This document shows positions 46,201 to 60,456 of a stretch of 64,000 nucleotides of DNA, in pieces; within the stretch, counting starts at the first letter, position 1, and each line of letters starts with the position of its first letter. The DNA is from Cherax quadricarinatus (lineage: Eukaryota; Arthropoda; Malacostraca; Decapoda; Parastacidae). The stretch lies in the NCBI RefSeq assembly GCF_038502225.1, contig NC_091300.1:44597688-44661687 (forward strand), given 5' to 3'. The notes under the pieces are model-generated. The model worked only from the letters and a program-made list of their open reading frames with translations, was not told the DNA's origin and made no database searches. The position numbers and the translations under genes are program-made.

Positions 46201-49200
46201 TCTCGTAACCACTACACTACACCACTACCTCTCATAACCACTACACTACACCACTACCTCTCATAACCACTACACTACACCACTACCTCTCATAACCACT
46301 ACACTACACCACTACCTCTCATAACCACTACACTACACCACTACCTCTCATAACCACCACACTACACCACTACCTCTCATAACCACTACACTACACCACT
46401 ACCTCTCATAACCACTACACTACACCACTACCTCTCATAACCACTACACTACACCACTACCTCTCGTAACCACTACACTACACCACTACCTCTCATAACC
46501 ACTACACTACACCACTACCTCTCATAACCACTACACTACACCACTACCTCTCATAACCACTACACTACACCACTACCTCTCATAACCACCACACTACACC
46601 ACTACCTCTCATAACCACTACACTACACTACTACCTCTCATAACCACTACACTACACCACTACCTCTCATAACCACTACACTACACCACTACCTCTCATA
46701 ACCACTACACTACACCACTACCTCTCATAACCACTACACTACACCACTACCTCTCATAACCACTACACTACACCACTACCTCTCATAACCACTACACTAC
46801 ACCACTACGTCTCATAACGACCACACTACACCACTACGTCTCATAATTACTACACTACACCACTACCTCTCATAACCACTACACTACACCACTACCTCTC
46901 ATAACTACTACACTACTCACTACCTCTCATAACCACTACACTATACCACTACCTCTCATAACCACCACACTACACCACTACCTCTCATAACCACTACACT
47001 ACAACCTCTCATAACCACTACACTACACCACTACCTCTCATAACCACCACACTACACCACTACCTCTCATAACCACCACACTACACCACTACCTCTCATA
47101 ACCACTACACTATACCACTACCTCTCATAACCACTACACTATACCACTACCTCTCATAACCACCACACTACACCACTACCTCTCATAACCACTACACTAT
47201 ACCACTACCTCTCATAACCACTACACTACACCACTACCTCTCATAACCACTACACTACACCACTACCTCTCATAACCACTACACTATACCACTACCTCTC
47301 ATAACCACTACACCACTACCTCTCATAACCACCACTACCTCTCATAACCACTACACTACACCACTACCTCTCGTAACCACTACACTACACCACTACCTCT
47401 CGTAACCACTACACTACACCACTACCTCTCGTAACCACTACACTACACCACTACCTCTCGTAACCACTACACTACACCACTACCTCTCATAACCACTACA
47501 CTACACCACTACCTCTCATAACCACTACACTACACCACTACCTCTCGTAACCACTACACTACACCACTACCTCTCATAACCACTACACTACACCACTACC
47601 TCTCATAACCACTACACTACACCACTACCTCTCATAACCACTACACTACACCACTACCTCTCATAACCACTACACTACACCACTACCTCTCATAACCACT
47701 ACACTACACCACTACCTCTCATAACCACTACACTACACCACTACCTCTCATAACCACTACACTACACCACTACCTCTCATAACCACTACACTACACCACT
47801 ACCTCTCATAACCACTACACTACACCACTACCTCTCATAACCACTACACTACACCACTACCTCTCATAACCACTACACTACACCACTACCTCTCATAACC
47901 ACTACACTACACCACTACCTCTCATAACCACTACACTACACCACTACCTCTCATAACCACTACACTACACCACTACCTCTCATAACCACTACACTACACC
48001 ACTACCTCTCATAACCACTACACTACACCACTACCTCTCATAACCACTACACTACACCACTACCTCTCATAACCACTACACAACACACTACCTCTCATAA
48101 CCACTACACTACACACTACCTCTCATAACCACTACCCTACACCAACACCTCTCATAACCACTACACTACACCACTACCTCTCCTAACCACTACACTACAC
48201 CACTACCTCTCATAACCACTACACTACACCACTACCTCTCATAACCACTACACTACACCACTACCTCTCATAACCACTACACTACACCACTACCTCTCAT
48301 AACCACTACACTACACCACTACCTCTCATAACCACTACACTACACCACTACCTCTCATAACCACTACACTACACCACTACCTCTCATAACCACTACACTA
48401 CACCACTACCTCTCATAACCACTACACTACACCACTACCTCTCATAACCACTACACTACACCACTACCTCTCATAACCACTACACTACACCACTACCTCT
48501 CTAACCACTACACTACACCACTACCTCTCATAACCACCACACTACACCACTACCTCTCATAACCACTACACTACACCACTACCTCTCATAACCACTACAC
48601 TACACCACTACCTCTCATAACCACTACACTACACCACTACCTCTCATAACCACTACACTACACCACTACCTCTCATAACCACTACACTACACCACTACCT
48701 CTCATAACCACTACACTACACCACTACCTCTCATAACCACTACACTACACCACTACCTCTCATAACCACTACACTACACCACTACCTCTCATAACCACTA
48801 CACTACACCACTACCTCTCATAACCACTACACTACACCACTACCTCTCATAACCACTACACTACACCACTACCTCTCATAACCACTACACTACACCACTA
48901 CCTCTCATAACCACTACACTACACCACTACCTCTCATAACCACTACACTACACCACTACCTCTCATAACCACTACACTACACCACTACCTCTCATAACCA
49001 CTACACTACACCACTACCTCTCATAACCACTACACTACACCACTACCTCTCATAACCACTACACTACACCACTACCTCTCATAACCACTACACTACACCA
49101 CTACCTCTCATAACCACTACACTACACCACTACCTCTCATAACCACTACACTACACCACTACCTCTCATAACCACTACACTACACCACTACCTCTCATAA

Positions 49201-52200
49201 CCACTACACTACACCACTACCTCTCATAACCACCACACTACACCACTACCTCTCATAACCACTACACTACACCACTACCTCTCATAACCACTACACTACA
49301 CCACTACCTCTCATAACCACTACACTACACCACTACCTCTCATAACCACTACACTACACCACTACCTCTCATAACCACTACACTACACCACTACCTCTCA
49401 TAACCACTACACTACACCACTACCTCTCGTAACCACTACACTACACCACTACCTCTCGTAACCACTACACTACACCACTACCTCTCGTAACCACTACACT
49501 ACACCACTACCTCTCATAACCACTACACTACACCACTACCTCTCATCTCACTAACCACTACACTACACCACTACCTCTCGTAACCACTACACTACACCAC
49601 TACCTCTCGTAACCACTACACTACACCACTACCTCTCGTAACCACTACACTACACCACTACCTCTCATAACCACTACACTACACCACTACCTCTCATAAC
49701 CACTACACTACACCACTACCTCTCATATCCACTACACTACACCACTACCTCTCATAACCACTACACTACACCACTACCTCTCATAACCACTACACTACAC
49801 CTACACCACTACCTCTCATATCCACTACATTACACCACTACCTCTCATAACCACTACACTACACCACTACCTCTCACTAACCACTACACTACACCACTAC
49901 GTCTCATAATTACTACACTACACCACTACCTCTCATAACCACTACACTACACCACTACCTCTCGTAACCACTACACTACACCACTACCTCTCGTAACCAC
50001 TACACTACACCACTACCTCTCATAACCACTACACTACACAACTACCTCTCATAACCACTACACTACACCACTACCTCTCATACCACTACACTACACCACT
50101 ACCTCTCATAACCACTACACTACACCACTACCTCTCATAACCACTACACTACACCACTACCTCTCATAACCACTACACTACACCACTACCTCTCATAACC
50201 ACTACACTACACCACTTCCTCTCATAACCACTACACTACACCACTACCTCTCATAACCACTACACTACACCACTACCTCTCATAACCACTACACTACACC
50301 ACTACCTCTCATAACCACTACAGTACACCACTACCTCTCATAACCACTACACTACACCACTACCTCTCATAACCACCACACTACACCACTACCTCTCATA
50401 ACCACTACACTACACACTACCTCTCATAACCACTACACTACACCACTACCTCTCATAACCACTACACTACACCACTACCTCTCATAACCACTACATTACA
50501 CCACTACCTCTCATAACCACTACACTACACTACTACCTCTCATAACCACTACACTACACCACTACCTCATCATAACACTACCTCTCACACTACACACCAC
50601 TACCTCTCATAACCACTACACTACACCACTACCTCTCATAACCACTACACTACACCACTACTCTCTCATAACCACATACACTACACCACTACCTCTCGTA
50701 ACCACTACACTACACCACTACCTCTCATAACCACTACACTACACCACTACCTCTCATAACCACTACACTACACCACTACCTCTCATAACCACTACACTAC
50801 ACCACTACCTCTCATAACCACTACACTACACCACTACCTCTCATAACCACTACACTACACCACTACCTCTCATAACCACTACACTACACCACTACCTCTC
50901 ATAACCACTACACTACACCACTACCTCTCATAACCACTACACTACACCACTACCTCTCATAACCACTACACTACACCACTACCTCTCATAACCACTACAC
51001 TACACCACTACCTCTCATAACCACTACACTACACCACTACCTCTCATAACCACTACACTACACCACTACCTCTCATAACCACTACACTACACCACTACCT
51101 CTCATAACCACTACACTACTCGACTACCTCTCATACACTACACCACTACCTCTCATAACCACTACACTACACCACTACCTCTCATAACTACTACACTACA
51201 CCACTACCACTCCACTACACTACACCACTACCTCTCATAACCACTACACTACACCACTACCTCTCATAACCACTACACTACACCACTACCACTCATAACC
51301 ACTACACTACACCACTACCTCTCATAACCACTACACTACACCACTACCTCTCATAACCACTACACTACACCACTACCTCTCATAACCACTACACTACACC
51401 ACTACCTCTCATAACCACTACACTACACCACTACCTCTCATAACCACTACACTACACCACTACCTCTCATAACCACTACACTACACCACTACCTCTCATA
51501 ACCACTACACTACACCACTACCTCTCATAACCACTACACTACACCACTACCTCTCATAACCACTACACTACACCACTACCTCTCATAACCACTACACTAC
51601 ACCACTACCTCTCATAACCACTACACTACACCACTACCTCTCATAACCACTACACTACACCACTACCTCTCATAACCACTACACTACACCACTACCTCTC
51701 ATAACCACTACACTACACCACTACCTCTCATAACCACTACACTACACCACTACCTCTCATAACCACTACACTACACCACTACCTCTCATAACCACTACAC
51801 TACACCACTACCTCTCATAACCACTACACTACACCACTACCTCTCGTAACCACTACACTACACCACTACCTCTCATAACCACTACTCTACACCACTACCT
51901 CTCATAACCACTACACTACACCACTACGTCTCATAACCACCACACTACACCACTACGTCTCATAATTACTACACTACACCACTACCTCTCATAACCACTA
52001 CACTACACCACTACCTGTCATAACTACTACACTACTCACTACCTCTCATAACCACTACACTATACCACTACCTCTCATAACCACCACACTACACCACTAC
52101 CTCTCATAACCACTACACTACAACCTCTCATAACCACTACACTACACCACTACCTCTCATAACCACCACACTACACCACTACCTCTCATAACCACCACAC

Positions 52201-55200
52201 TACACCACTACCTCTCATAACCACTACACTATACCACTACCTCTCATAACCACTACACTATACCACTACCTCTCATAACCACCACACTACACCACTACCT
52301 CTCATAACCACTACACTATACCACTACCTCTCATAACCACTACACTACACCACTACCTCTCATAACCACTACACTACACCACTACCTCTCGTAACCACTA
52401 CACTACACCACTACCTCTCGTAACCACTACACTACACCACTACCTCTCATAACCACCACACTACACCACTACCTCTCGTAACAACTACACTACACCACTA
52501 CCTCTCGTAACCACTACACTACACCACTACCTCTCGTAACCACTACACTACACCACTACCTCTCGTAACCACTACACTACACCACTACCTCTCATAACCA
52601 CTACACTACACCACTACCTCTCATAACCACTACACTACACCATTACCTCTCATATCCACTACACTACACCACTACCTCTCATAACCACTACACTACACCA
52701 CTACCTCTCATAACCACTACACTACACCACTACCTCTCATAACCACTACACTACACCACTACCTCTCATAACCACTACACTACACCACTACCTCTCGTAA
52801 CCACTACACTACACCACTACCTCTCATAACCACAACACTACACCACTACCTCTCGTAACCATTACACTACACCACTACCTCTCGTAACCACTACACTACA
52901 CCACTACCTCTCGTAACCACTACACTACACCACTACCTCTCATAACCACTACACTACACCACTACCTCTCATAACCACTACACTACACCACTACCTCTCA
53001 TATCCACTACACTACACCACTACCTCTCATAACCACTACACTACACCACTACCTCTCATAACCACTACACTACACCACTACCTCTCATAACCACTACACT
53101 ACACCACTACCTCTCATAACCACTACACTACACCACTACCTCTCATAACCACTACACTACACCACTACCTCTCATAACCACTACACTACACCACTTCCTC
53201 TCATAACCACTACACTACACCACTACCTCTCATAACCACTACACTACACCACTACCTCTCATAACCACTACACTACACCACTACCTCTCATAACCACTAC
53301 ACTACACCACTACCTCTCATAACCACTACATTACACCACTACCTCTCATAACCACTACACTACACCACTACCTCTCATAACCACCACACTACACCACTAC
53401 CTCTCATAACCACTACACTACACTACTACCTCTCATAACCACTACACTACACCACTACCTCTCATAACCACTACACTACACCACTACCTCTCATAACCAC
53501 TACACTACACCACTACCTCTCATAACCACTACACTACACTACTACCTCTCATAACCACTACACTACACCACTACCTCTCATAACCACCACACTACACCAC
53601 TACCTCTCATAACCACTACACTACACTACTACCTCTCATAACCACTACACTACACCACTACCTCTCATAACCACTACACTACACCACTACCTCTCGTAAC
53701 CACTACACTACACCACTACCTCTCATAACCACTACACTACACCACTACCTCTCATAACCACTACACTACACCACTACCTCTCATAACCACTACACTACAC
53801 CACTACCTCTCATAACCACTACACTACACCACTACCTCTCATAACCACCACACTACACCACTACCTCTCATAACCACTACACTGCACCACTACCTCTCAT
53901 AACCACTACACTACACCACTACCTCTCATAACCACTACACTACACCACTACCTCTCGTAACCACTACACTACACCACTACCTCTCATAACCACTACACTA
54001 CACCACTACCTCTCATAACCACTACACTACACCACTACCTCTCATAACCACTACACTACACCACTACCTCTCATAACCACTACACTACACCACTACCTCT
54101 CATAACCACCACACTACACCACTACCTCACATAACCACTACACTACACTACTACCTCTCATAACCACTACACTACACCACTACCTCTCATAACCACTACA
54201 CTACACCACTACCTCTCGTAACCACTACACTACACCACTACCTCTCATAACCACTACACTACACCACTACCTCTCATAACCACTACACTACACCACTACC
54301 TCTCATAACCACTACACTACACCACTACCTCTCATAACCACTACACTACACCACTTCCTCTCATAACCACTACACTACACCACTACCTCTCATAACCACT
54401 ACACTACACCACTACCTCTCATAACCACTACACTACACCACTACCTCTCATAACCACTACACTACACCACTACCTCTCATAACCACTACACTACACCACT
54501 ACCTCTCGTATCCACTACACTACACCACTACCTCTCATAACCACTACACTACACCACCACCACTCATAACTACTACACTACACCACTACCTCTCATAACC
54601 ACTACACTACACCACTACCTCTCATAACCACTACACTACACCACTACCTCTCATAACCACTACACTACACCACTACCTCTCATAACCACTACACTACACC
54701 ACTACCTCTCATAACCACTACACTACACCACTACCTCTCTTAACCACTACACTACTCACTACCTCTCATAACCACTACACTACACCACTACCTCTCATAA
54801 CAACTACACTACTCACCTCTCATAACCACTACACTACTCACTACCTCTCATAAACACTACACTACTCACTACCTCTCATAACCACTACACTACTCACTAC
54901 CTCTCATAACCACTACACTACTCACTACCTCTCATAACCACTACACTACTCACTACCTCTCATAACCACTACACTACTCACTACCTCTCATAACCACTAC
55001 ACTACACCACTACCTCTCATAACCACTACACTACACCACTACCTTTCATAACCACTACACTACACCACTACCTTTCATAACCACTACACTACACCACTAC
55101 CTCTCATAACCACTACACTATACCACTACCTCTCATAACCACTACACTACACCACTACCTCTCATAACCACTACACTACTCACTACCTCTCATAACCAGT

Positions 55201-57405
55201 ACACTACACCACTACCTCTCATAACCACTACACTACTCACTACCTCTCATAACCACTACACTACTCACTACCTCTCATAACCAGTACACTACTCACTACC
55301 TCTCATAACCACTACACTACTCACTACCTCTCATAACCACTACACTACTCACTACCTCTCATAACCACTACACTACTCACTACCTCTCATAACCACTACA
55401 CTACTCACTACCTCTCATAACCACTACACTACACCACTACCTCTCATAACCACTACAGTACAGCACTACCTCTCATAACCACTACACTACACCACTACCT
55501 CTCATAACCACTACACTAGACCACTACCTCTCATAACCACTACACTACACCACTACCTCTCATAACCACTACACTACACCACTACCTCTCATAACCACTA
55601 CACTACTCACTACCACTCATAACCACTATACTACACCACTACCTCTCATAACCACTACACTACTCACTACCTCTCATAACCACTACACTATACCACTACC
55701 TCTCATAACCACTACACTACACCACTACCACTCATAGCCACTACACTACACCACTACCTCTCATAACCACTACACTACACCACTACCACTCATAACCACT
55801 ACACTACTCACTACCTCTCATAACCACTACACTACACCACTACCTCTCATAACCACTACACTACACCACTACCTCTCATAACCACTACACTACACCACTA
55901 CCTCTCATAACCACTACACTACACCACTACCTCTCATAACCACTACACTACACCACTACCACTCATAACCACTACACTACACCACTACCTCTCATAACCA
56001 CTACACTACACCACTACCTCTCATAACCACTACACTACACCACTACCTCTCATAACCACTACACTACACCACTACCTCTCATAACCACTACACTACTCAC
56101 TACCACTCATAACCACTACACTACACCACTACCTCTCATAACCACTACACTACTCACTACCTCTCATAACCACTACACTACACAACTACCTCTCATAACC
56201 ACTACACTACACCACTACCACTCATAACCACTACACTACTCACTACCTCTCATAACTACTACACTACAACACTACCTCTCATAACCACTACACTACACCA
56301 CTACCTCTCATAACTACTACACTACACCACTACCACTCATAACTACTACACTACACCACTACCTCTCATAACTACTACACTACACCACTACCTCTCATAA
56401 CTACTACACTACACCACTACCACTCATAACCACTACACTACACCACTACCTCTCATAACCACTACACTACACCACTACCACTCATAACCACTACACTACA
56501 CCACTACCTCTCATAACTACTACACTACACCACTACCTCTCATAACCACTACACTACACCACTACCTCTCATAACCACTACACTACACCACTACCTCTCA
56601 TAACCACTACACTACACCACTACCTCTCATAACCACTACACTACTCACTACCTCTCATAACCACTACACTACACCACTACCTCTCATAACCACTACACTA
56701 CTCACTACCTCTCATAACCACTACACTACACCACTACCTCTCATAACCACTACACTACACCACTACCACTCATAACCACTACACTACACCACTACCTCTC
56801 ATAACCACTACACTACACCACTACCTCTCATAACCACTACACTACACCACTACCTCTCATAACGACTACACTACTCACTACCTCTCATAACCACTACACT
56901 ACACCACTACCTCTCATAACCACTACACTACTCACTACCTCTCATAACCACTACACTACACCACTACCTCTCATAACCACTACACTACACCACTACCACT
57001 CATAACCACTACACTACACCACTACCTCTCATAACCACTACACTACACCACTACCTCTCATAACCACTACACTACACCACTACCTCTCATAACCACTACA
57101 CTACACCACTACCACTCATAACCACTACACTACACCACTACCTCTCATAACCACTACACTACACCACTACCTCTCATAACCACTACACTACACCACTACC
57201 TCTCATAACCACTACACTACACCACTACCTCTCATAACCACTACACTACTCACTACCTCTCATAACCACTACACTACACCACTACCTCTCATAACCACTA
57301 CACTACACCACTACCTCTCATAACCACTACACTACTCACTACCTCTCATAACCACTACACTACACCACTACCTCTCATAACCACTACACTACTCACTACC
57401 TCTCA

Positions 57406-58045
57406 GATGGAGACAGTGAGTATACTATTTCATTCACATACAGATTTATTAACTCCTTGTACAGTAATATATTTGGGGAAGGGAGAAACTGGATTTATTA
57501 AGATAAATGGGGATTGTACACAAGCTGAAACTGGGAATACAATTTAGCTGACAAAAGTGAATATAACTTACAATATAGGTTGGTAGAACAATTCACCTCA
57601 GGAACTCAGTGAACCTCTAGCCATAGGTCGCAAGACCCACACGGCACGAGCACGGCTCCCAGCCAGTACTCTGACCAAAGTCTCCAACAGACTCTCAAGC
57701 TCTCACTGAACCTTCGGTTCTCTCGCCCAGACAGAGTACTGTCCTCTCTCAGTCCCTTGCCCAGCGCTCTGCACACATAAGCCTCTATTCACCCTCCCTC
57801 CTAACTCCAAGTATCGGGGATCACCCTCGATGGTTGACACACACCATGTGTGTTTTACACAATGGATAGGCTTCTCTTCAAGAGTCATTAACAACCACTC
57901 CTTAATGTTGCCTTCTCGAACACTAAGACCTGAGACGGCCAAGTGTCCTCTCTTGGGATATCCTACAGTTTTTGACACCTCCATGACATGACCAGGGTGT
58001 GGCAGGTCCTGCTTATGACCAGACAAGAAACAGATGACCCATCAC
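57406..58045. other. unclassified 640-bp block between satellite and 12-bp repeats
   Basis: Unique sequence starts abruptly after the last 29-bp unit. On the minus strand it has an open stretch (57703-58026, 107 aa) without a recognisable domain. Further along the minus strand an AATAAATC sits near 57494 and AATAAATC again near 57444, as in the 3' part of an LTR. A solo LTR read on minus is possible, but I could not find matching ends or a target duplication. Confidence 0.35.
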
Positions 58046-58125
58046 AACCCTCCCTCTACACACTCCCTCTACACCCACCCGCTACACCTTCCCTCTACAC
58101 TTCCCTCTGCACCTCCCTCTACACT
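58046..58125. repeat. 12-13 bp CTCCCTCTACAC repeats
   Basis: About six short units of CTCCCTCTACAC and variants end where the hAT-like end begins. They resemble the repeats at 36350-36495 on the other side of array 5. Confidence 0.8.
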
Positions 58126-58732
58126 AGGGGTCTCCAAACTGCGGTCCTCGGGCCACATATGGCCCGCCACAAGATTTTATGCTGCTAGCAATAAATTAAA
58201 ATAATTATAAATAGTAAAACTAATATACCCTCATTTTGTCACTTTAGTCACTTAGTTATTGAGTTCGTTGCTCCTATAGTAATAATAATAATAACATATA
58301 ATATACTTCTAACAATTTATATTTGATTTTTTTTCAAATTTTAATTCTGATCTTTTAATTTTCAAATACAGTCTTCAGTTAAGGAATGACAAAGAAAAAG
58401 AAGAGTGGAGAGTGAGCGTCGTCTGTTTAATGTGGCGTAAAGTATTTGTACAAGAAGGTGATAAAACCTGGTGTGTCGTATACGACAAAATTGTTGGAGT
58501 TTTGAAGGAGTACAATGTAGGTCGGTACTGTGAGACCAAACTTACAACAAGTTGTAAAGTAAAAGGACACAAGTGCAACTAATGTGACATTTATTGTGGC
58601 AAAGTTTCGCTCTCCAGGAGCTTTATCAAGCCATTACAAACAGTACACGGACACAGAGGGTATATAAAGGCTCAGAGTGAGGAGGAATACTAGTGAGGTA
58701 CCATTTCGATGTTCACTAGTGGTAGGGGGGGG

Positions 58733-58772
<40 letters not shown>

Positions 58773-58833
58773 TGACAAAAGTAATACAATATGCAGGTGC
58801 AATACACTAGTATTGCACCTCACTCTGAGCCTT

Positions 58834-58839
58834 TATATA
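58834..58839 (+). promoter_or_regulatory. TATA-like box, element B right arm
   Basis: TATATA within CCTTTATATACC lies 58 bp before the GAAACG motif and faces outward. A mirrored copy is at 58661-58666. Function is inferred. Confidence 0.4.
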
Positions 58840-58869
58840 CCCTCTGTGTCCGTGTATTGTCTGTAACGG

Positions 58870-58898
58870 CTTGATAAAGCTCCTGGAGAGCGAAACGT
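58870..58898 (+). other. stem-loop with GAAACG motif, element B right arm
   Basis: CTTGATAAA, a GCTC/GAGC stem with CTGGA loop, then GAAACGTT. The mirrored left copy (58602-58630) has GAAACT in place of GAAACG. Confidence 0.55.
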
Positions 58899-59099
58899 TG
58901 CCACAATAAATGTCACATTAGTTGCACTTGTGTCCTTTTACTTTACATATTGTCGGTAATTCTACCAACTTTAATACAACAAGTTATTCCCAGTTTACAG
59001 GAACACAGCCATCATAAATATCTGAATCAATGCAACCTACGTTGATTTCCAGACCATTTTTTTTTTTAAGCAGAAGAAAGCTGTAAATGAAACACTTTA

Positions 59100-59577
59100 A
59101 ACAGATCCACTTACAAAGTAACTTATGTGTTAGCTAAAAGTAACTTATGTGTTAGCAAAAAGTAACTTATGTGTTAGCTAAAAGTAACTTATGTGTTAGC
59201 TTAAAGTAACTTATGTGTTAGCTAAAAGTAACTTATGTGTTAGCTAAAAGTAACTTATGTGTTAGCTAAAAGTAACTTATGTGTTAGCTAAAAGTAACTT
59301 ATGTGTTAGCTAAAAGTAACTTATGTGTTAGCTAAAAGTAACTTATGTGTTAGCTAAAAGTAACTTATGTGTTAGCTAAAAGTAACTTATGTGTTAGCTT
59401 AAAGTAACTTATGTGTTAGCTAAAAGTAACTTATGTGTTAGCTAAAAGTAACTTATGTGTTAGCTAAAAGTAACTTATGTGTTAGCTTAAAGTAACTTAT
59501 GTGTTAGCTAAAAGTAACTTATGTGTTAGCTAAAAGTAACTTATGTGTTAGCAAAAAGTAACTTATGTGTTAGCTAA
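59100..59577. repeat. 22-bp minisatellite within the hAT remnant
   Basis: About 21 copies of a 22-bp unit containing AAAAGTAACTTATGTGTTAG. The first and last units differ slightly (GCAAAAAGT, GCTTAAAGT). It expanded from one stretch of transposase-coding sequence, since conserved transposase motifs lie on both sides. Confidence 0.93.
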
Positions 59578-60456
59578 AGGAGGAAAGTCAGTGACAGATG
59601 GAGATCTGATCAAAGAGTGTATAATGGAAGCAGTGCGAGAGTTATGACCAGAGAAACTGTTCAAAGTCCTCAGTCTTGCCACAAGTACTGTTGCTAGTAC
59701 AACTGACGATATCACAAGTACTGTTGCTAGTACAACTGACGATATCACAAGAAATATATTTCATCAAATTGAAGAAAAGCACAAAATTTTAAGTTTTATT
59801 TTCCTCACTTGATGAATCAAAAGATGTGACACATCACAACTCCTGGTATTCATCCGTGGCGTCGACAATGAATTTTATGTTACACAAGAATTAGCATCAT
59901 TGCATAGCATGCACAGCACAGGAACCGGTGAAGACATCTTTAAAGAACTGCAAACACTATATTAAAATAAAACCTAGAGTGGAATAAACTGCAATGCGTG
60001 ACAATTGATGGAGGAAAGAACATGTCAGGGGGGAAGAAAGGTTTGGTTGGACAAATCATAAGTTTGTAAGGATGCTGGATTCTCAAAGCCCATGTTTCTG
60101 CGTTACGTTATCCATCAGCAAGCATTGTGCGGAAAATGTGGATATGTCTCGTGTTCTGTAACCTGTTGTTTCAATAGTGAATTTCATTCAATCTCACGGG
60201 CTTAATCGTCACCAGTTTTGTGATTTTCTGAGTTCTTTGACTTGCCTTATTATACAGCAATTCAATGGCTTAGTCATGGAAAGGTTCTATCACGGTTCTT
60301 TATCTCAGAAACGAAATCGACTCATTTCTCACAGAGAAGACTCGACCCAGACTCCTTTAGCGATATACTTGTCCAAACCTCCCACCACTACAGAAATCAG
60401 TATTAGAACTCACCACATAATACAGGATATAAACAACCACTATTTAAACCTAAAAG

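Larger units (their letters stand above)
36588..57405. repeat. 29-bp satellite, array 5 (about 700 copies, 20 kb)
   Basis: The unit is CTCTCATAAC followed by a 19-base CACTAC-rich segment (CACTACACTACACCACTAC). Variants include CGTAAC, CCACCACAC, ACTATACC, AATTACTAC and a 28-bp ACTACTCACTAC form that becomes frequent from about 54750. The array is interrupted at 36860-37344 by a palindromic element. Local breaks with extra or missing bases occur (for example 40315-40330, 42760-42890, 49545-49560, 50570-50680, 51115-51220). Stops in the unit keep it free of long ORFs. Both edges carry short CTACAC-rich 12-13 bp repeats. Confidence 0.97.
58554..58974. mobile_element. palindromic GAAACG element B
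   Basis: A 421-bp insert lies within the hAT transposase remnant. Arms 58554-58694 and 58806-58946 are inverted copies of equal length (141 bp) with about six mismatches. The 111-bp spacer contains a G9 run and (GTA)n (about 58736-58767). Each arm has an outward TATATA (58834-58839 plus, 58661-58666 minus) and a GCTC-CTGGA-GAGC hairpin followed by GAAAC. A 28-bp tail whose minus-strand reading contains TTACCGACA is present only on the right (58947-58974). The 11-bp direct repeat TACAACAAGTT flanks the insert at 58543-58553 and 58975-58985. No protein is encoded. Confidence 0.82.
58124..60358 (+). pseudogene. decayed hAT transposase gene (ZBED/GTF2IRD2-like type)
   Basis: The left end, TAGGGGTCTCCAAACTGCGG (58125-58144), resembles a hAT terminal repeat. 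Coding remnants begin at an ATG at 58386. A BED-type zinc-finger region reads CLMWRKVFVQEGD to VLKEYNVGRYCETK, with the second Cys of one pair replaced. After two insertions come GDLIKECIMEAVREL (59600), SQLLVFIRGVDNEFYVTQEL (about 59838), LASLHSMHSTGTGEDIF (about 59892), MEERTCQGGRK-type sequence in a broken frame (60009), DAGFSKPMFLRYVIHQQALC (about 60070), VNFIQSHGLNRHQFCDFL (about 60174) and a WLSHGKVL segment (about 60264). This order matches hAT transposases related to vertebrate GTF2IRD2 and ZBED proteins. It is split by element B and by a 22-bp tandem expansion, and its 3' part is replaced by a LINE at about 60359. Confidence 0.78.

Noticed and set aside
57406..58045. Firm call of a solo LTR
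   Set aside because: No TG...CA ends or target duplication could be found, so it is left unclassified.
58602..58898. Active hammerhead ribozymes
   Set aside because: Only the stem II and GAAA part is convincing. The CUGAUGA box is altered at an essential G and I cannot see a proper stem III with a UH cleavage site.
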